A stretch of 64,000 nucleotides of DNA, taken from the NCBI GenBank assembly GCA_024233005.1, contig JACKQE010000002.1, positions 248,001 to 312,000 of the forward strand. Reading direction: 5' to 3'. This stretch comes from Akkermansiaceae bacterium. Its GTDB lineage: Bacteria; Verrucomicrobiota; Verrucomicrobiia; Verrucomicrobiales; DEV007. Within the stretch, counting starts at the first letter, position 1. The number at the start of each line of letters is the position of its first letter. Shown here piece after piece: positions 1-8,613 of the stretch. A program made the translations under genes and the position numbers. The notes below the pieces were generated by a model that worked only from the letters and a program-made list of their open reading frames with translations, did no database searches and was not told where the DNA came from.

Positions 1-1776
1 CAAAATGCGGTCCTGGGCGGAGAGGGCCCGGTCCCCCAGATAGTCGATGGCATTGGCTGCGAGCAGAGCCACGGGAACGGAATGCTTCGTTTGGTCGGCG
101 AGATCCACCAAAATCTCCAAGGCCCGGGCTGCTTCGTCCTGGTTTCCGTAGCGTCCGAGCACTTCTGCGGACACGGCCCGGACACTGCCCGAGGGGTCGC
201 TGTCCGCAGCCTTGATCAGAGCGGCCCGTCCGGACTCCAGTCCAGCGGAGCCCTGCACCAGCAGTCCGGTGGCGCCCCAGTAGCGCACCGCGCTGTCGGG
301 GGATCCCAACAGGGCCACAATGGCGGGCAGATCGGATGATTTCTGGGAGGTGGCAAGGTTCGCAGCCGCGAAGACGGCCTCGAAATCATAGCGCTTCGGA
401 TCATGTCCCATGTCGTAGGGGGATCCTTCGCCGGAACGAGTGTGGATCTCGTCCTCCGGTAGGAAACCCACGTCCTTGATCTCACGGGCCCAGGTTTGTT
501 GGGCTTGGCGCATTTCCTCCAACACTGCCCGGTGCTCGGGAGATCCCGCGAGGTTGTGAACTTCATCGGGATCGGTTTCGAGATCGTAGAGCTCCTCGGA
601 TGGCTTGGTTTTCCAGAACAGGCTCTGCGCTTCGTTCAGTTTTCCAGCTTTAAAAAGGGTTTCCCAGACTCGTGTGGTGGGTGTCTGGAACATGTAGTCG
701 ACGTGCTGCCCGTATATCCGGTGGGGCATATACTGGCGCAGATAAATGTAGCGGGACCCCCGGACCGTTCGGACGAGGTCATAGCGTTCGTCCATGCGGC
801 CGCGGAAGCCGTAGACATATTTCGGGTCGGGTGTTTGTTGGGGGCCGGCGAAGGCTTTTCCCTGCATCGTGGAGGGAATTTCCTGTCCGGCAAGGCTTAG
901 CAGGGTGGGGGCAAGATCGACGAAGGACACCAGCCTCTGGCTGACCCCTCCCGGTGTGTAGTCTTGGGGGGCAAGGTGCTTCCATTTCTCCGGGAAATAG
1001 ACGATGAGCGGCACATTCAGGCCGGAGTTGTACGGCCAGCGTTTGCTGCGGGGCATGCCCGATCCATGGTCGCCGTAGTAAAAAATAATCGTGTCCTCCG
1101 CGAGGCCGGCCTTTTCCAGCTCCGCCAGCTGTTTGCCCGAGATGGTGTCCATCATGGTCACCCGGTCATAATACTGGGCCCAGTCCTTGCGGACTTCGGG
1201 GGTGTCCGGGTGGTAGGCCGGGATCGGGGCCTTGGCCGGATCGTGGATCCGGTCCTTATCATTGATGGCATTGCGGATCTGGGATTCGTGGCTGATCGTC
1301 GAATTGAAGATGGCGAAGAAGGGGCTTCCGGCGGGGCGGTTCTGATAGTGGGCCTTGGGGCTCGATTCGTCCCAGACCGTGCCTGGCTTGGTGAGGTTGT
1401 AATCTTCCTTGCTATTGTTGGTGCAGTAGTAACCCGCGTCCTTGAGATGCTGGGGATACATCCGCAGTCCCGCCGGGTAGGGGACCATGGACCGCATGTG
1501 TTCCGCGCCGGTGGAGGGCGGAAAAATGCCGGAGATGATGGTGGTGCGGGCCGGGGCGCAGACCGGGGCGCAGGAAATGGCATTGGTGTAGCGCATGCCT
1601 TTGGCGGCCAGTGCATCGAGGCTCGGGGTGACGGCATACTTGTCGCCATAGCAACCGAGCTGGGGACCATTGTCCTCAGAGGTGATCCAGAGGATGTTCG
1701 GATGATCCGCAGACAGGGCGCGATCTGGCAGATTCAGGAGAGCCGACACTAGGAGGAAGTAGCAGGAACGATGCAT
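1..1776 (-). CDS. Secreted sulfatase with C-terminal HEAT-like repeats (C-terminus beyond window)
   Basis: The frame stays open from an ATG at 1776 to the left edge, so at least 592 residues are present and the stop lies outside. A signal peptide spans about residues 1-22. The sulfatase fold follows: a metal-binding segment NILWITSEDN at 27-36, the formylglycine signature C73-A-P-A-R77 (Cys type, needing a formylglycine-generating enzyme), and the metal-site GDHG with D236/H237. From about residue 480 the sequence becomes helical repeats rich in Ala/Leu (SPDSAVRYWGA, SGSVRAVSAEVLGRYG) that resemble HEAT repeats. Sulfatases of this type hydrolyse sulfate esters outside the cytoplasm; the substrate cannot be read from the sequence. 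No sulfatase partner genes lie next to it. Confidence 0.9.
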   Translation of the reverse strand, partial: MHRSCYFLLVSALLNLPDRALSADHPNILWITSEDNGPQLGCYGDKYAVTPSLDALAAKGMRYTNAISCAPVCAPARTTIISGIFPPSTGAEHMRSMVPYPAGLRMYPQHLKDAGYYCTNNSKEDYNLTKPGTVWDESSPKAHYQNRPAGSPFFAIFNSTISHESQIRNAINDKDRIHDPAKAPIPAYHPDTPEVRKDWAQYYDRVTMMDTISGKQLAELEKAGLAEDTIIFYYGDHGSGMPRSKRWPYNSGLNVPLIVYFPEKWKHLAPQDYTPGGVSQRLVSFVDLAPTLLSLAGQEIPSTMQGKAFAGPQQTPDPKYVYGFRGRMDERYDLVRTVRGSRYIYLRQYMPHRIYGQHVDYMFQTPTTRVWETLFKAGKLNEAQSLFWKTKPSEELYDLETDPDEVHNLAGSPEHRAVLEEMRQAQQTWAREIKDVGFLPEDEIHTRSGEGSPYDMGHDPKRYDFEAVFAAANLATSQKSSDLPAIVALLGSPDSAVRYWGATGLLVQGSAGLESGRAALIKAADSDPSGSVRAVSAEVLGRYGNQDEAARALEILVDLADQTKHSVPVALLAANAIDYLGDRALSAQDRIL

Positions 1777-1852
1777 CGGAGGGAAGACTAGAACAAATCT
1801 CCCGGGGGCACAAGCTTCGCGAAAACCGGCAACAGGTTCCCGCAACTCGCGG

Positions 1853-2686
1853 TCAAACCAAGCGAACGCGGTCCGCGGTGACCATGGCCACCCGGCCGCC
1901 GGTATCGAGGTCCACCAGCAATTCTCCCAGCGGCCCGATATCGGCGACCACGCCACTGTGGAGGCTGTCCCCGGACTGGGCGGTGATCCGTTTTCCCCGC
2001 AGGGCGCAGCGCTGGCGAAAATCCTGAAGCACGGTGGAGAAGACCGCGTCGTTCAGGCCGGCGGGATACCAGCGGTCCAACTCGGCGAGCACGGCCCCGG
2101 CCAGTTCCGGCCGGGAAAAAGAGCGGCCGCCGTTGATGTCCTGAAGGGACGTGACTTCATCGCACAAGGGCTCCGGCCAGGCGGAGGCGGGGAGATTGAC
2201 ATTCATTCCGACGCCCAGCACGACGAAGCCTTCGCGGGCGCCGACTCTTGATTCCACAAGGATGCCGGCCAGTTTGCGATTCCCGGCGAGGAGATCGTTC
2301 GGCCATTTCAAGCGAAGTCGGGCGGAATCCAGGACGGCTGGGGAGAGCAGTCTTTCGAGTGCTCGACAGAGGGCCACTCCGGCGATCAGCGGGAGCCGTG
2401 ACCATTGAGAAATGTTGGCCGCCGGACGCAGCAGAACCGAGAAGAGCAAATTGGACCCCGCCGGTGAGACCCAAGCGTCCCCGCGGCGGCCCCGGCCCCG
2501 GGTTTGTTGCTCGGCGAAGCGTACCAGCCCGGAGGGAGCGCCCCCGGTGCCGGCCATCAGGAGATCGTCATTGGTCGATCCGGTGGCGGAAACGCACTCG
2601 ATTTCATGTCCGACATGGGGAGAGGGTCCGTACTGCCAATGAGCCAGAGACTGGGCCACTGCTTCGGAAGTCAGCGGGGCATTCAC
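1853..2686 (-). CDS. birA: Biotin--[acetyl-CoA carboxylase] ligase
   Basis: This 277-residue protein attaches biotin to the biotin carboxyl carrier protein through biotinyl-AMP. Visible family motifs are GSTND at 36-40, the biotin/ATP loop GRGRRG at 64-69, KWPND at 127-131 followed by KLAGIL, and GVGMNVN near 158-164. A short C-terminal SH3-like domain ends in VTADRVRLV. There is no N-terminal helix-turn-helix, so it is the class I monofunctional form and probably not a repressor. Its ATG overlaps the nadC stop by four bases (ATGA), which implies translational coupling to nadC. Confidence 0.93.
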   Translation of the reverse strand: MNAPLTSEAVAQSLAHWQYGPSPHVGHEIECVSATGSTNDDLLMAGTGGAPSGLVRFAEQQTRGRGRRGDAWVSPAGSNLLFSVLLRPAANISQWSRLPLIAGVALCRALERLLSPAVLDSARLRLKWPNDLLAGNRKLAGILVESRVGAREGFVVLGVGMNVNLPASAWPEPLCDEVTSLQDINGGRSFSRPELAGAVLAELDRWYPAGLNDAVFSTVLQDFRQRCALRGKRITAQSGDSLHSGVVADIGPLGELLVDLDTGGRVAMVTADRVRLV

Positions 2687-3558
2687 GAGGCGGGCAGGGT
2701 CTCGAGATCCAGGGCGAGATCGACCGCGGTTGCGGAATGGGTCAGCGCGCCCACCGAGATGAAGTCGACTCCGGTTGCGGCGAGATCGGACAGGGTTTCC
2801 AGAGTCACCCCTCCGCTGGCTTCGAGGAGAATCGCGGAACCCGCGGCATTTCGCAGGGCAACGGCTTCCCGGAGCATCCCGGCTCCCATGTTGTCCAGCA
2901 GGATGACATCAATCCCCGGTACCGTCAGAAAGGCCCGCACTTGATCGAGACGGTCGGCTTCGACTTCGATTTTTACCGGCCCGCAGGCGCCGCGGACCCG
3001 GTCGATCCCGGCGCGCAATTCGTCGACAGTGCCTCCCGCGACGAGGTGGTTGTCCTTCACCATGACCGCGTCATGCAGGCCGATGCGGTGGTTTACGCCC
3101 CCTCCGGCCCTCACCGCCGCCTTTTCCAGAAGCCTCCATCCCGGGGTGGTTTTGCGCGTGTCGAGGAGCTTGGTTTTTGATCCGGCCAGGGCCGAGACGT
3201 GTCGCCGTGTCAGGGTGGCGACGCCGGAAAGGCGTTGCAGGAAATTCAGGGCCGTGCGCTCTGCGGAGAGGATCGACTGCGTGCTCCCGACAACCGTCAG
3301 CACCGTCTGACCGCGCTCCAAAGCATCACCATCCTTGGCCAGACAATGGATCTCCAAATCAGGATCCACCGTCGCAAAGACCCTGCGCGAAACCTCAACC
3401 CCGCAGAGGGCAAGGGATTGGCGGGCCATGATTCGGCCCAGGGAGCGGTGGTTGGCGGGAATGAAATGCTGTGAAGTGATGTCACCGCGTCCGTCCAGAT
3501 CCTCCGCCAGGGCCAGGGAGATGAGTGCATCAGCGGCTGCGAGTTCGGGTGCGGTCAT
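2683..3558 (-). CDS. nadC: Nicotinate-nucleotide pyrophosphorylase (carboxylating)
   Basis: A 291-residue quinolinate phosphoribosyltransferase, which converts quinolinate and PRPP to nicotinate mononucleotide in NAD synthesis. Length and motifs fit NadC: ERTALNFLQRLSGVAT, DTRKTTPGWR followed by EKAAVRAGGGVNHR (substrate-binding Arg/Lys/His), the IEVE acidic segment, LLDNM, EASGGV and ISVGALTHS. It is the first gene of a two-gene operon with birA. No nadA or nadB is seen nearby. Confidence 0.95.
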   Translation of the reverse strand: MTAPELAAADALISLALAEDLDGRGDITSQHFIPANHRSLGRIMARQSLALCGVEVSRRVFATVDPDLEIHCLAKDGDALERGQTVLTVVGSTQSILSAERTALNFLQRLSGVATLTRRHVSALAGSKTKLLDTRKTTPGWRLLEKAAVRAGGGVNHRIGLHDAVMVKDNHLVAGGTVDELRAGIDRVRGACGPVKIEVEADRLDQVRAFLTVPGIDVILLDNMGAGMLREAVALRNAAGSAILLEASGGVTLETLSDLAATGVDFISVGALTHSATAVDLALDLETLPAS

Positions 3559-3906
3559 GAAATGGATGCTTCTTGTTCAGGAGGCCGGATCCCCGGCGGG
3601 GCCGGTTGGAATCCACCGTCCACCGATAGAGGGAACCCCCTCTTTTGGCAACTGCGGCCTGAGAAATCGGCTTCTTTCCACGGGATCATCCGGATTCCAG
3701 AGGAGGTGCCAACACAAACACACGGGGAGACGATGGCTTGACAAAGTACCGACCGGCATTCCTGTAGGGCAACGATGATCCGGTCAACTTCCGGTTCTCC
3801 GGGGAACGGGCTGCAGGCAGTCTCTGAGTGATCCGGGAGCCGCGAGGGTTCCGGCAATCCGTGGAACCTCCTTTCCTGAATCCGACGTTATTCCCCATCC
3901 AGCGCC
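3559..3906. other. Intergenic region between nadC and the monooxygenase
   Basis: These 348 bases separate two genes transcribed away from each other, so promoters for both should lie here. A TTGACA hexamer sits at 3738-3743, but there is no good -10 at 16-18 bases from it. Short open frames on the minus strand have no recognisable protein character. Confidence 0.4.
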
Positions 3907-5382
3907 ATGGCAGAGTGCAAGCCGGACATCGAAATCGCCATCATTGGCACGGGTTTCTCGGGCATCTGCATGGCCATCAAGCTGCTGGAAGCGGGGGAAT
4001 CCTCCTTCGCCCTCTTTGAGAAATCTGACCGCATCGGAGGGACCTGGCGCGACAACCGTTATCCGGGAGCAGCCTGTGACATTCCATCGGCTCTCTACTC
4101 TTTTTCTTTCGAACAGAATCCCAAGTGGTCGCACCGCTACGGCAGGCAGTCGGAAATCCTGGAATACCTGGAGCATTGCGCGGACAAATTCGGAATCACT
4201 TCCCACATCCGTTTTCATCAGGAAATCCGCTCCGCGCGTTACGATGCCGCCACCGGCCTGTGGAGCATTGTGACCGGGGATGGTGGCACGCTCCGTGCCC
4301 GGTTCCTGATCAGCGGCACAGGACAATTGAACCGTCCAAAAGTCCCGGCTCTGAAGGGATTGGAGAATTTCAAGGGGGACACCTTTCATTCCGCCCAGTG
4401 GAACAGCCGGGTTGACTTGCAAGGAAAACGGATCGCCGTGATCGGCACTGCCGCCAGCGCGGTCCAGTTTGTGCCCCAGATCGCTCCCGGCGCGGCGCAC
4501 CTCTATTCCTTCCAGCGCACCCCCAATTGGATCAAGAGCAAGAAAGACAGGCGCATCTCCGGCTTCGAGAAATGGATCTTCGAAAAGGTGCCGTTCACAA
4601 TGAGTCTGCATCGTTTGTGGACTTACCTGTCCTTGGAAATCATGTTTAAAGCGTTCCAGGAAGGCAGCCGCCTGGCACGGTTGACCAGACTCGCCTTGAC
4701 TGCCGACATGAAGCGCAGAATCAAGGATCCGGCGCTCGAAAAGCTCTTCCTGCCCGACTACACACCCGGTTGCAAACGAATCCTGCTGTCGAGCGAATAC
4801 CTGGAAACACTTCAGTTGCCCAATGTATCGGTGATAGACGGGGAGATTTCCAGTGTCACCGAGGACGGTTTAGTCACTTCGGATGGGAAATGCTACCCCG
4901 CGGAAGTGATTATTTTTGGGACCGGGTTTGAATCAACCGCTTTTCTCTCACCCATCGTCATCGAGGGGGTGGATGGCAGAATCCTTTCGGAGGTCTGGCG
5001 GGAAGGGGCGCAGGCTTACCGCGGCATTCTGGTCTCTGGATTCCCCAATTTGTTCATGCTCTATGGACCCAACACCAATCTGGGTCACAACTCGATCATT
5101 TACATGATTGAAAGCCAGGTTCACTATATTCTGGAATGCCTCTCCGGAATGAAACAGCAGCGTTTGAAATCGATGGATGTCCGGCCGGAGGACCAGGAAC
5201 GCTACAACGGTGACTTGCAGCAGAAATTGCAGAACACGGTGTGGCAGGGTGGATGCAGCAACTGGTACAAGACGGAAGGCGGAAAGATCGTCAACAACTG
5301 GCCCGGAGAAACCTGGCGCTACCGGAAGGAAACTCGCCGCGTGAAGTGGGAGGATTTCCATTTGGAAGCATCCGGGATTTGA
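3907..5382 (+). CDS. Flavin-containing Baeyer-Villiger-type monooxygenase
   Basis: This 491-residue enzyme has two Rossmann motifs, an FAD-binding GTGFSG at 14-19 with GGTW at 44-47 and an NADPH-binding IGTAASA near 179-185. Between them is the Baeyer-Villiger fingerprint F155-K-G-D-T-F-H161-S-A-Q-W165 (FxGxxxHxxxW). Such enzymes insert oxygen next to a ketone to give esters or lactones using NADPH and O2. The esterase gene begins 16 bases after the stop, so the pair could convert a ketone to an ester and then to alcohol plus acid. The substrate is unknown. There is no signal peptide, so it is cytoplasmic. Confidence 0.9.
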   Translation: MAECKPDIEIAIIGTGFSGICMAIKLLEAGESSFALFEKSDRIGGTWRDNRYPGAACDIPSALYSFSFEQNPKWSHRYGRQSEILEYLEHCADKFGITSHIRFHQEIRSARYDAATGLWSIVTGDGGTLRARFLISGTGQLNRPKVPALKGLENFKGDTFHSAQWNSRVDLQGKRIAVIGTAASAVQFVPQIAPGAAHLYSFQRTPNWIKSKKDRRISGFEKWIFEKVPFTMSLHRLWTYLSLEIMFKAFQEGSRLARLTRLALTADMKRRIKDPALEKLFLPDYTPGCKRILLSSEYLETLQLPNVSVIDGEISSVTEDGLVTSDGKCYPAEVIIFGTGFESTAFLSPIVIEGVDGRILSEVWREGAQAYRGILVSGFPNLFMLYGPNTNLGHNSIIYMIESQVHYILECLSGMKQQRLKSMDVRPEDQERYNGDLQQKLQNTVWQGGCSNWYKTEGGKIVNNWPGETWRYRKETRRVKWEDFHLEASGI

Positions 5383-5398
5383 AATTGGAGCGCGATTC

Positions 5399-6385
5399 AT
5401 GGTGATCGAATTCATCAGGCTGCTCCTGAGGGCCTGCTTGGGCCTCGTGACTGGGCAACCCCGCGGACAGGGGGATCGCCGTTCCGTGCTGGCAGACGTG
5501 CTCTGTCTCTTTGTCCGATTCCTCCTGAAGGATTCCCTGCGGAAAGGCGTGCCTTGGTTGCGTTCAAGACAAGTCTCCTTTTCCAGATGGCTGGCGCCTT
5601 CACTTCCCGTGACTTTCTCAAGAGTCGACGCCGGGGGAGTGCCCGCTTTGCAATGCCTCCCCCAAACGTTGGAGTCTCCGGAGCGATGGATTGTCTATTT
5701 GCACGGGGGAGGCTATGTGACGGGCTCGCCCGAGAGCAGCCGCGACACCATCGCCCGTCTCGCTCTTGCTGCGGATGCTGCTGTACTTGGCATAGATTAC
5801 CGTTTGGCTCCTGATGCGGTGTTTCCCGCCGCCCACCAGGATTGTCTGGCGGCGACCCGCCAGGTGATCGAACAGGCTGGCGGGGCCTCCCGGGTGGGGC
5901 TGGCGGGAGATTCCGCCGGTGGAGCGCTTTGCGTCGCCACATTGGTCGCGTTGCGGGATGGAGGTGAGGCTCTCCCGGCCGCCTGTGTCCTGCTGTCGCC
6001 CTGGGTCGATCCTTCCGCCAAAGGAGGCAGCATGGTCGAATGCGCTGGAAGTGACATCCTCAGCCAGGAAGTGCTGGATTCCTGGAAGGATGCCTATCTG
6101 CAAGGTGCGGACCCCGGGCTCCCCGGAATCAATTTATTGCACGCGACTCTCACCGGTCTGCCGCCCATGTTGGTTCAGTTTGGTGAGGCGGAAATGTTCA
6201 GGGACCAGATCCAGGTCTTGGTTTTGCGGTTGCAGGCTGCCGGGGTTGAGGTCTCCTTGGCCGGGTATGCCGGCCAGTTCCATGTCTTCCAGAGTTTCGC
6301 GGGTTTGCTGCGGCAGGGAAGGGAAGCCTTGCAGGAAGCGGGGGGCTTCCTGGCCCGACATTTGAAGGACCTTGGAGTGAAATAG
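5399..6385 (+). CDS. Alpha/beta hydrolase, hormone-sensitive-lipase-like esterase
   Basis: A 328-residue esterase of the HSL (family IV) type. It has the oxyanion-hole HGGGY motif near residue 101, DYRLAP near 138, and the nucleophile elbow GDSAGG near 165-170. The acid is probably in the GEAEMFRDQ segment and the catalytic His is in the FHVFQSF segment. The ATG at 5399 follows a GGAG about ten bases upstream and lies 16 bases after the monooxygenase stop. It probably hydrolyses the ester made by that enzyme, although a general carboxylesterase role cannot be excluded. Confidence 0.87.
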   Translation: MVIEFIRLLLRACLGLVTGQPRGQGDRRSVLADVLCLFVRFLLKDSLRKGVPWLRSRQVSFSRWLAPSLPVTFSRVDAGGVPALQCLPQTLESPERWIVYLHGGGYVTGSPESSRDTIARLALAADAAVLGIDYRLAPDAVFPAAHQDCLAATRQVIEQAGGASRVGLAGDSAGGALCVATLVALRDGGEALPAACVLLSPWVDPSAKGGSMVECAGSDILSQEVLDSWKDAYLQGADPGLPGINLLHATLTGLPPMLVQFGEAEMFRDQIQVLVLRLQAAGVEVSLAGYAGQFHVFQSFAGLLRQGREALQEAGGFLARHLKDLGVK

Positions 6386-6501
6386 TCGAGATTACCATTC
6401 CGCCCGGTCAATAGATCCGGACTCGGGTTGCCCTTCCAAATCGTTGCTCCCGTGCGGAGGGATCTTGACATCAGTAAGGGTTTTCGGCGAACCTTCCTGC
6501 G

Positions 6502-7464
6502 ATGACCCTCAACCGACGCACCCTTTTGAAACAGACTCTGGCCGCCGGAGTGGCTGCGGGATCCCCGCCGTTCTTCCCTGCCGCAGCGCAGTCAACGACG
6601 CGAAAGGCTCCCTTCACGGTCGATCTCTGTCCCGGCAACATCGGGGTCAAAGCGGACCCCGGCGCTGTCATCGCTCTCGCGCATCAGTATGGGTTTGAGT
6701 CCGTTCAGCCGAATGCTGACTACCTCGCCAAACTCGATGCGGTCCGGCTCCGGGAGTTGCTCGCGGAACTCGCCGCGAACAAATTGGTCTGGGGTGCGGC
6801 CGGTTTGTCGGTCGAATTCCGCGGTGACGAGGCCACTTTCCGTGGTGGAATGGACGGTTTGCCGAAACTGGCCGCCGCCCTGCAGGATGCCGGTGCGAAG
6901 CGCGTCGGTACCTGGATCAAGCCATATCATGAATCCCTCACCTACTCGGCCAATTTCAAGCAGCACGCGGTGCGGCTCCGTGAAGTGGCCAGGGTGCTGG
7001 GCGATCACGGGTTGCGCTTCGGACTGGAGTATGTCGGGACCCGGACCCTGTGGACAAAATCCCGCCATTCCTTCATCCATACCATGGCCGAGGCCAGGGA
7101 ATTGATCGCGGAGATCGGCCAGCCGGATCTTGGTTTGGTGCTCGACAGCTGGCACTGGTTCACGGCCCAGGAGACTGCGGAGGACATTCTGGCTCTCAAA
7201 AATCACGATGTCGTGGCCTGCGATCTCAACGATGCCCCGACAGGGATTGCGGTGGAGGATCAATTGGACAACCAGCGCGAACTCCCCGCCAGCACTGGCG
7301 TGATAAACATCCAGGCTTTCCTCAATGCCTTGGTTGAAATCGGGTATGATGGCCCAGTCCGTGCGGAACCATTCAACAAGCCGCTGAATGCCATGGAAGA
7401 CGGTCCCGCCGCCGAGGCAACGGCCAAGTCGATCCGCAAGGCCATGGAAATCGCCGGTGTGTGA
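6502..7464 (+). CDS. Tat-exported sugar phosphate isomerase/epimerase-like TIM-barrel protein
   Basis: A 320-residue protein with an N-terminal export signal (NRRTLLKQTLAAGVAAG, an RR pair before a hydrophobic stretch) and a xylose-isomerase-like TIM barrel of the AP endonuclease 2 family. Plausible metal ligands are the Glu in FGLEYVG, Asp and His in LVLDSWHW, Asp in CDLNDAP and Glu in VRAEPF. Related secreted proteins are frequent in Verrucomicrobia and Planctomycetes, where they accompany Gfo/Idh oxidoreductases in sugar breakdown; the reaction here is unassigned. The next gene encodes a DapA-type lyase. Confidence 0.8.
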   Translation: MTLNRRTLLKQTLAAGVAAGSPPFFPAAAQSTTRKAPFTVDLCPGNIGVKADPGAVIALAHQYGFESVQPNADYLAKLDAVRLRELLAELAANKLVWGAAGLSVEFRGDEATFRGGMDGLPKLAAALQDAGAKRVGTWIKPYHESLTYSANFKQHAVRLREVARVLGDHGLRFGLEYVGTRTLWTKSRHSFIHTMAEARELIAEIGQPDLGLVLDSWHWFTAQETAEDILALKNHDVVACDLNDAPTGIAVEDQLDNQRELPASTGVINIQAFLNALVEIGYDGPVRAEPFNKPLNAMEDGPAAEATAKSIRKAMEIAGV

Positions 7465-7553
7465 TACCAAACTACCGCGTGCACCTCAGGCATCGTTGAA
7501 GGTGTCCGGGTTCCACATTCCGGCAGCAGTGACATGCTTTCTCTATCACTAAA

Positions 7554-8507
7554 ATGAGCACCCTTCCTCCTCCTGTATTCAGCGGATGCATTCCCGCTCT
7601 GATGACGCCTTGCAGCCCTTCTGGGGAGCCTGATTTTGACGCGCTGGTCAGGAAAGCCCGGGAACTGATCGATCACGGAATGCGTGCCGTGGTCTACTGT
7701 GGATCGATGGGGGACTGGCCCTTGCTGACAGATGAGCTGAGACAGGAAGGGGTCCGCCGTCTCGTGGAGGCCGAAGTACCGGTCGTTGTGGGCACCGGGG
7801 CGCAGAATACCAGGTCCGCCGCCGGTCATGCCGAACATGCCCGGAAAGTGGGAGCCTCGGGTCTCATGGTCATTCCTCGCTTGCTCTCCCGGGGGACTTC
7901 CCCCGCTGCGCAGCGGTCCCACTTTGCCGCCGTGCTTGCTGCGGGAGACGGGCTGCCCGCCGTGATTTACAACAGTCCCTACTATGGTTTCGAAACCAAG
8001 GCCGATTTGTTCTTTGCCCTGAGAAAGGACCACCAGAACCTTGTCGGCTTCAAAGAATTCGGAGGAGCGGCTTCCTTGAGCTATGCCGCGGAGCATATCA
8101 CGGGTGGCGATTCCGGCCTTACCCTGATGGTGGGCGTCGACACCCAGGTCTTTCATGGCTTTGTCCATTGCGGGGCCACCGGGACCATTACCGGAGTCGG
8201 GAATGCGCTTCCCAGAGAGGTATTGCGTTTGATCGCTTTGTGTGAGCAGGCAGCCGCAGGCGACCCCAAAGCCAGACAACTCGCCGCTGAGTTGGACGCG
8301 GCCTTGCGGGTGCTTTCCACCTACGACGAAGGACCCGATCTGGTCCTCTATTACAAGGAGCTGATGGTTCTGGAAGGCAACCCGGAATATGCCCACCACT
8401 TCAATCCGGGTGACCGGCTCAGTGACAGCCAGCGCGGCTTTCTCCACGCCCAATGGCGGCTTTTTCGCGAGTGGTGGACCGGCTGGGAAGGGGCCGCAAT
8501 CGGGTGA
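7554..8507 (+). CDS. Dihydrodipicolinate synthase/N-acetylneuraminate lyase family protein
   Basis: A 317-residue class I aldolase-type TIM barrel. The Schiff-base lysine is K167 in VGFKEFGG and the catalytic Tyr is in YNSPYYG (139-145). The usual GTTGE carboxylate-binding loop is replaced by CGSMGDW at 49-55. That change argues against true DapA and for a related keto-acid lyase or dehydratase, for example one acting on sugar acids or hydroxyproline derivatives. It lies 89 bases after the isomerase-like gene and ends convergently with leuB. Confidence 0.82.
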   Translation: MSTLPPPVFSGCIPALMTPCSPSGEPDFDALVRKARELIDHGMRAVVYCGSMGDWPLLTDELRQEGVRRLVEAEVPVVVGTGAQNTRSAAGHAEHARKVGASGLMVIPRLLSRGTSPAAQRSHFAAVLAAGDGLPAVIYNSPYYGFETKADLFFALRKDHQNLVGFKEFGGAASLSYAAEHITGGDSGLTLMVGVDTQVFHGFVHCGATGTITGVGNALPREVLRLIALCEQAAAGDPKARQLAAELDAALRVLSTYDEGPDLVLYYKELMVLEGNPEYAHHFNPGDRLSDSQRGFLHAQWRLFREWWTGWEGAAIG

Positions 8508-8613
8508 GACAAAGCGCGTAATTACGATCCCGCCCCGGTCCCGAAGTCACTCGAAATGGGCTGGCTTGATGCGGAGAAACCGCTGCTTTCGGCGGCTCGA
8601 AACTGCCAGGTGG

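Noticed and set aside
3555..3857. 100-codon minus-strand frame upstream of nadC
   Set aside because: No domain or signal; it fills the promoter space between divergent genes and has an irregular amino acid composition.
7554..8507. Naming the DapA-family protein as dihydrodipicolinate synthase
   Set aside because: The GTTGE loop is missing (CGSMGDW instead), so only the family is supported.
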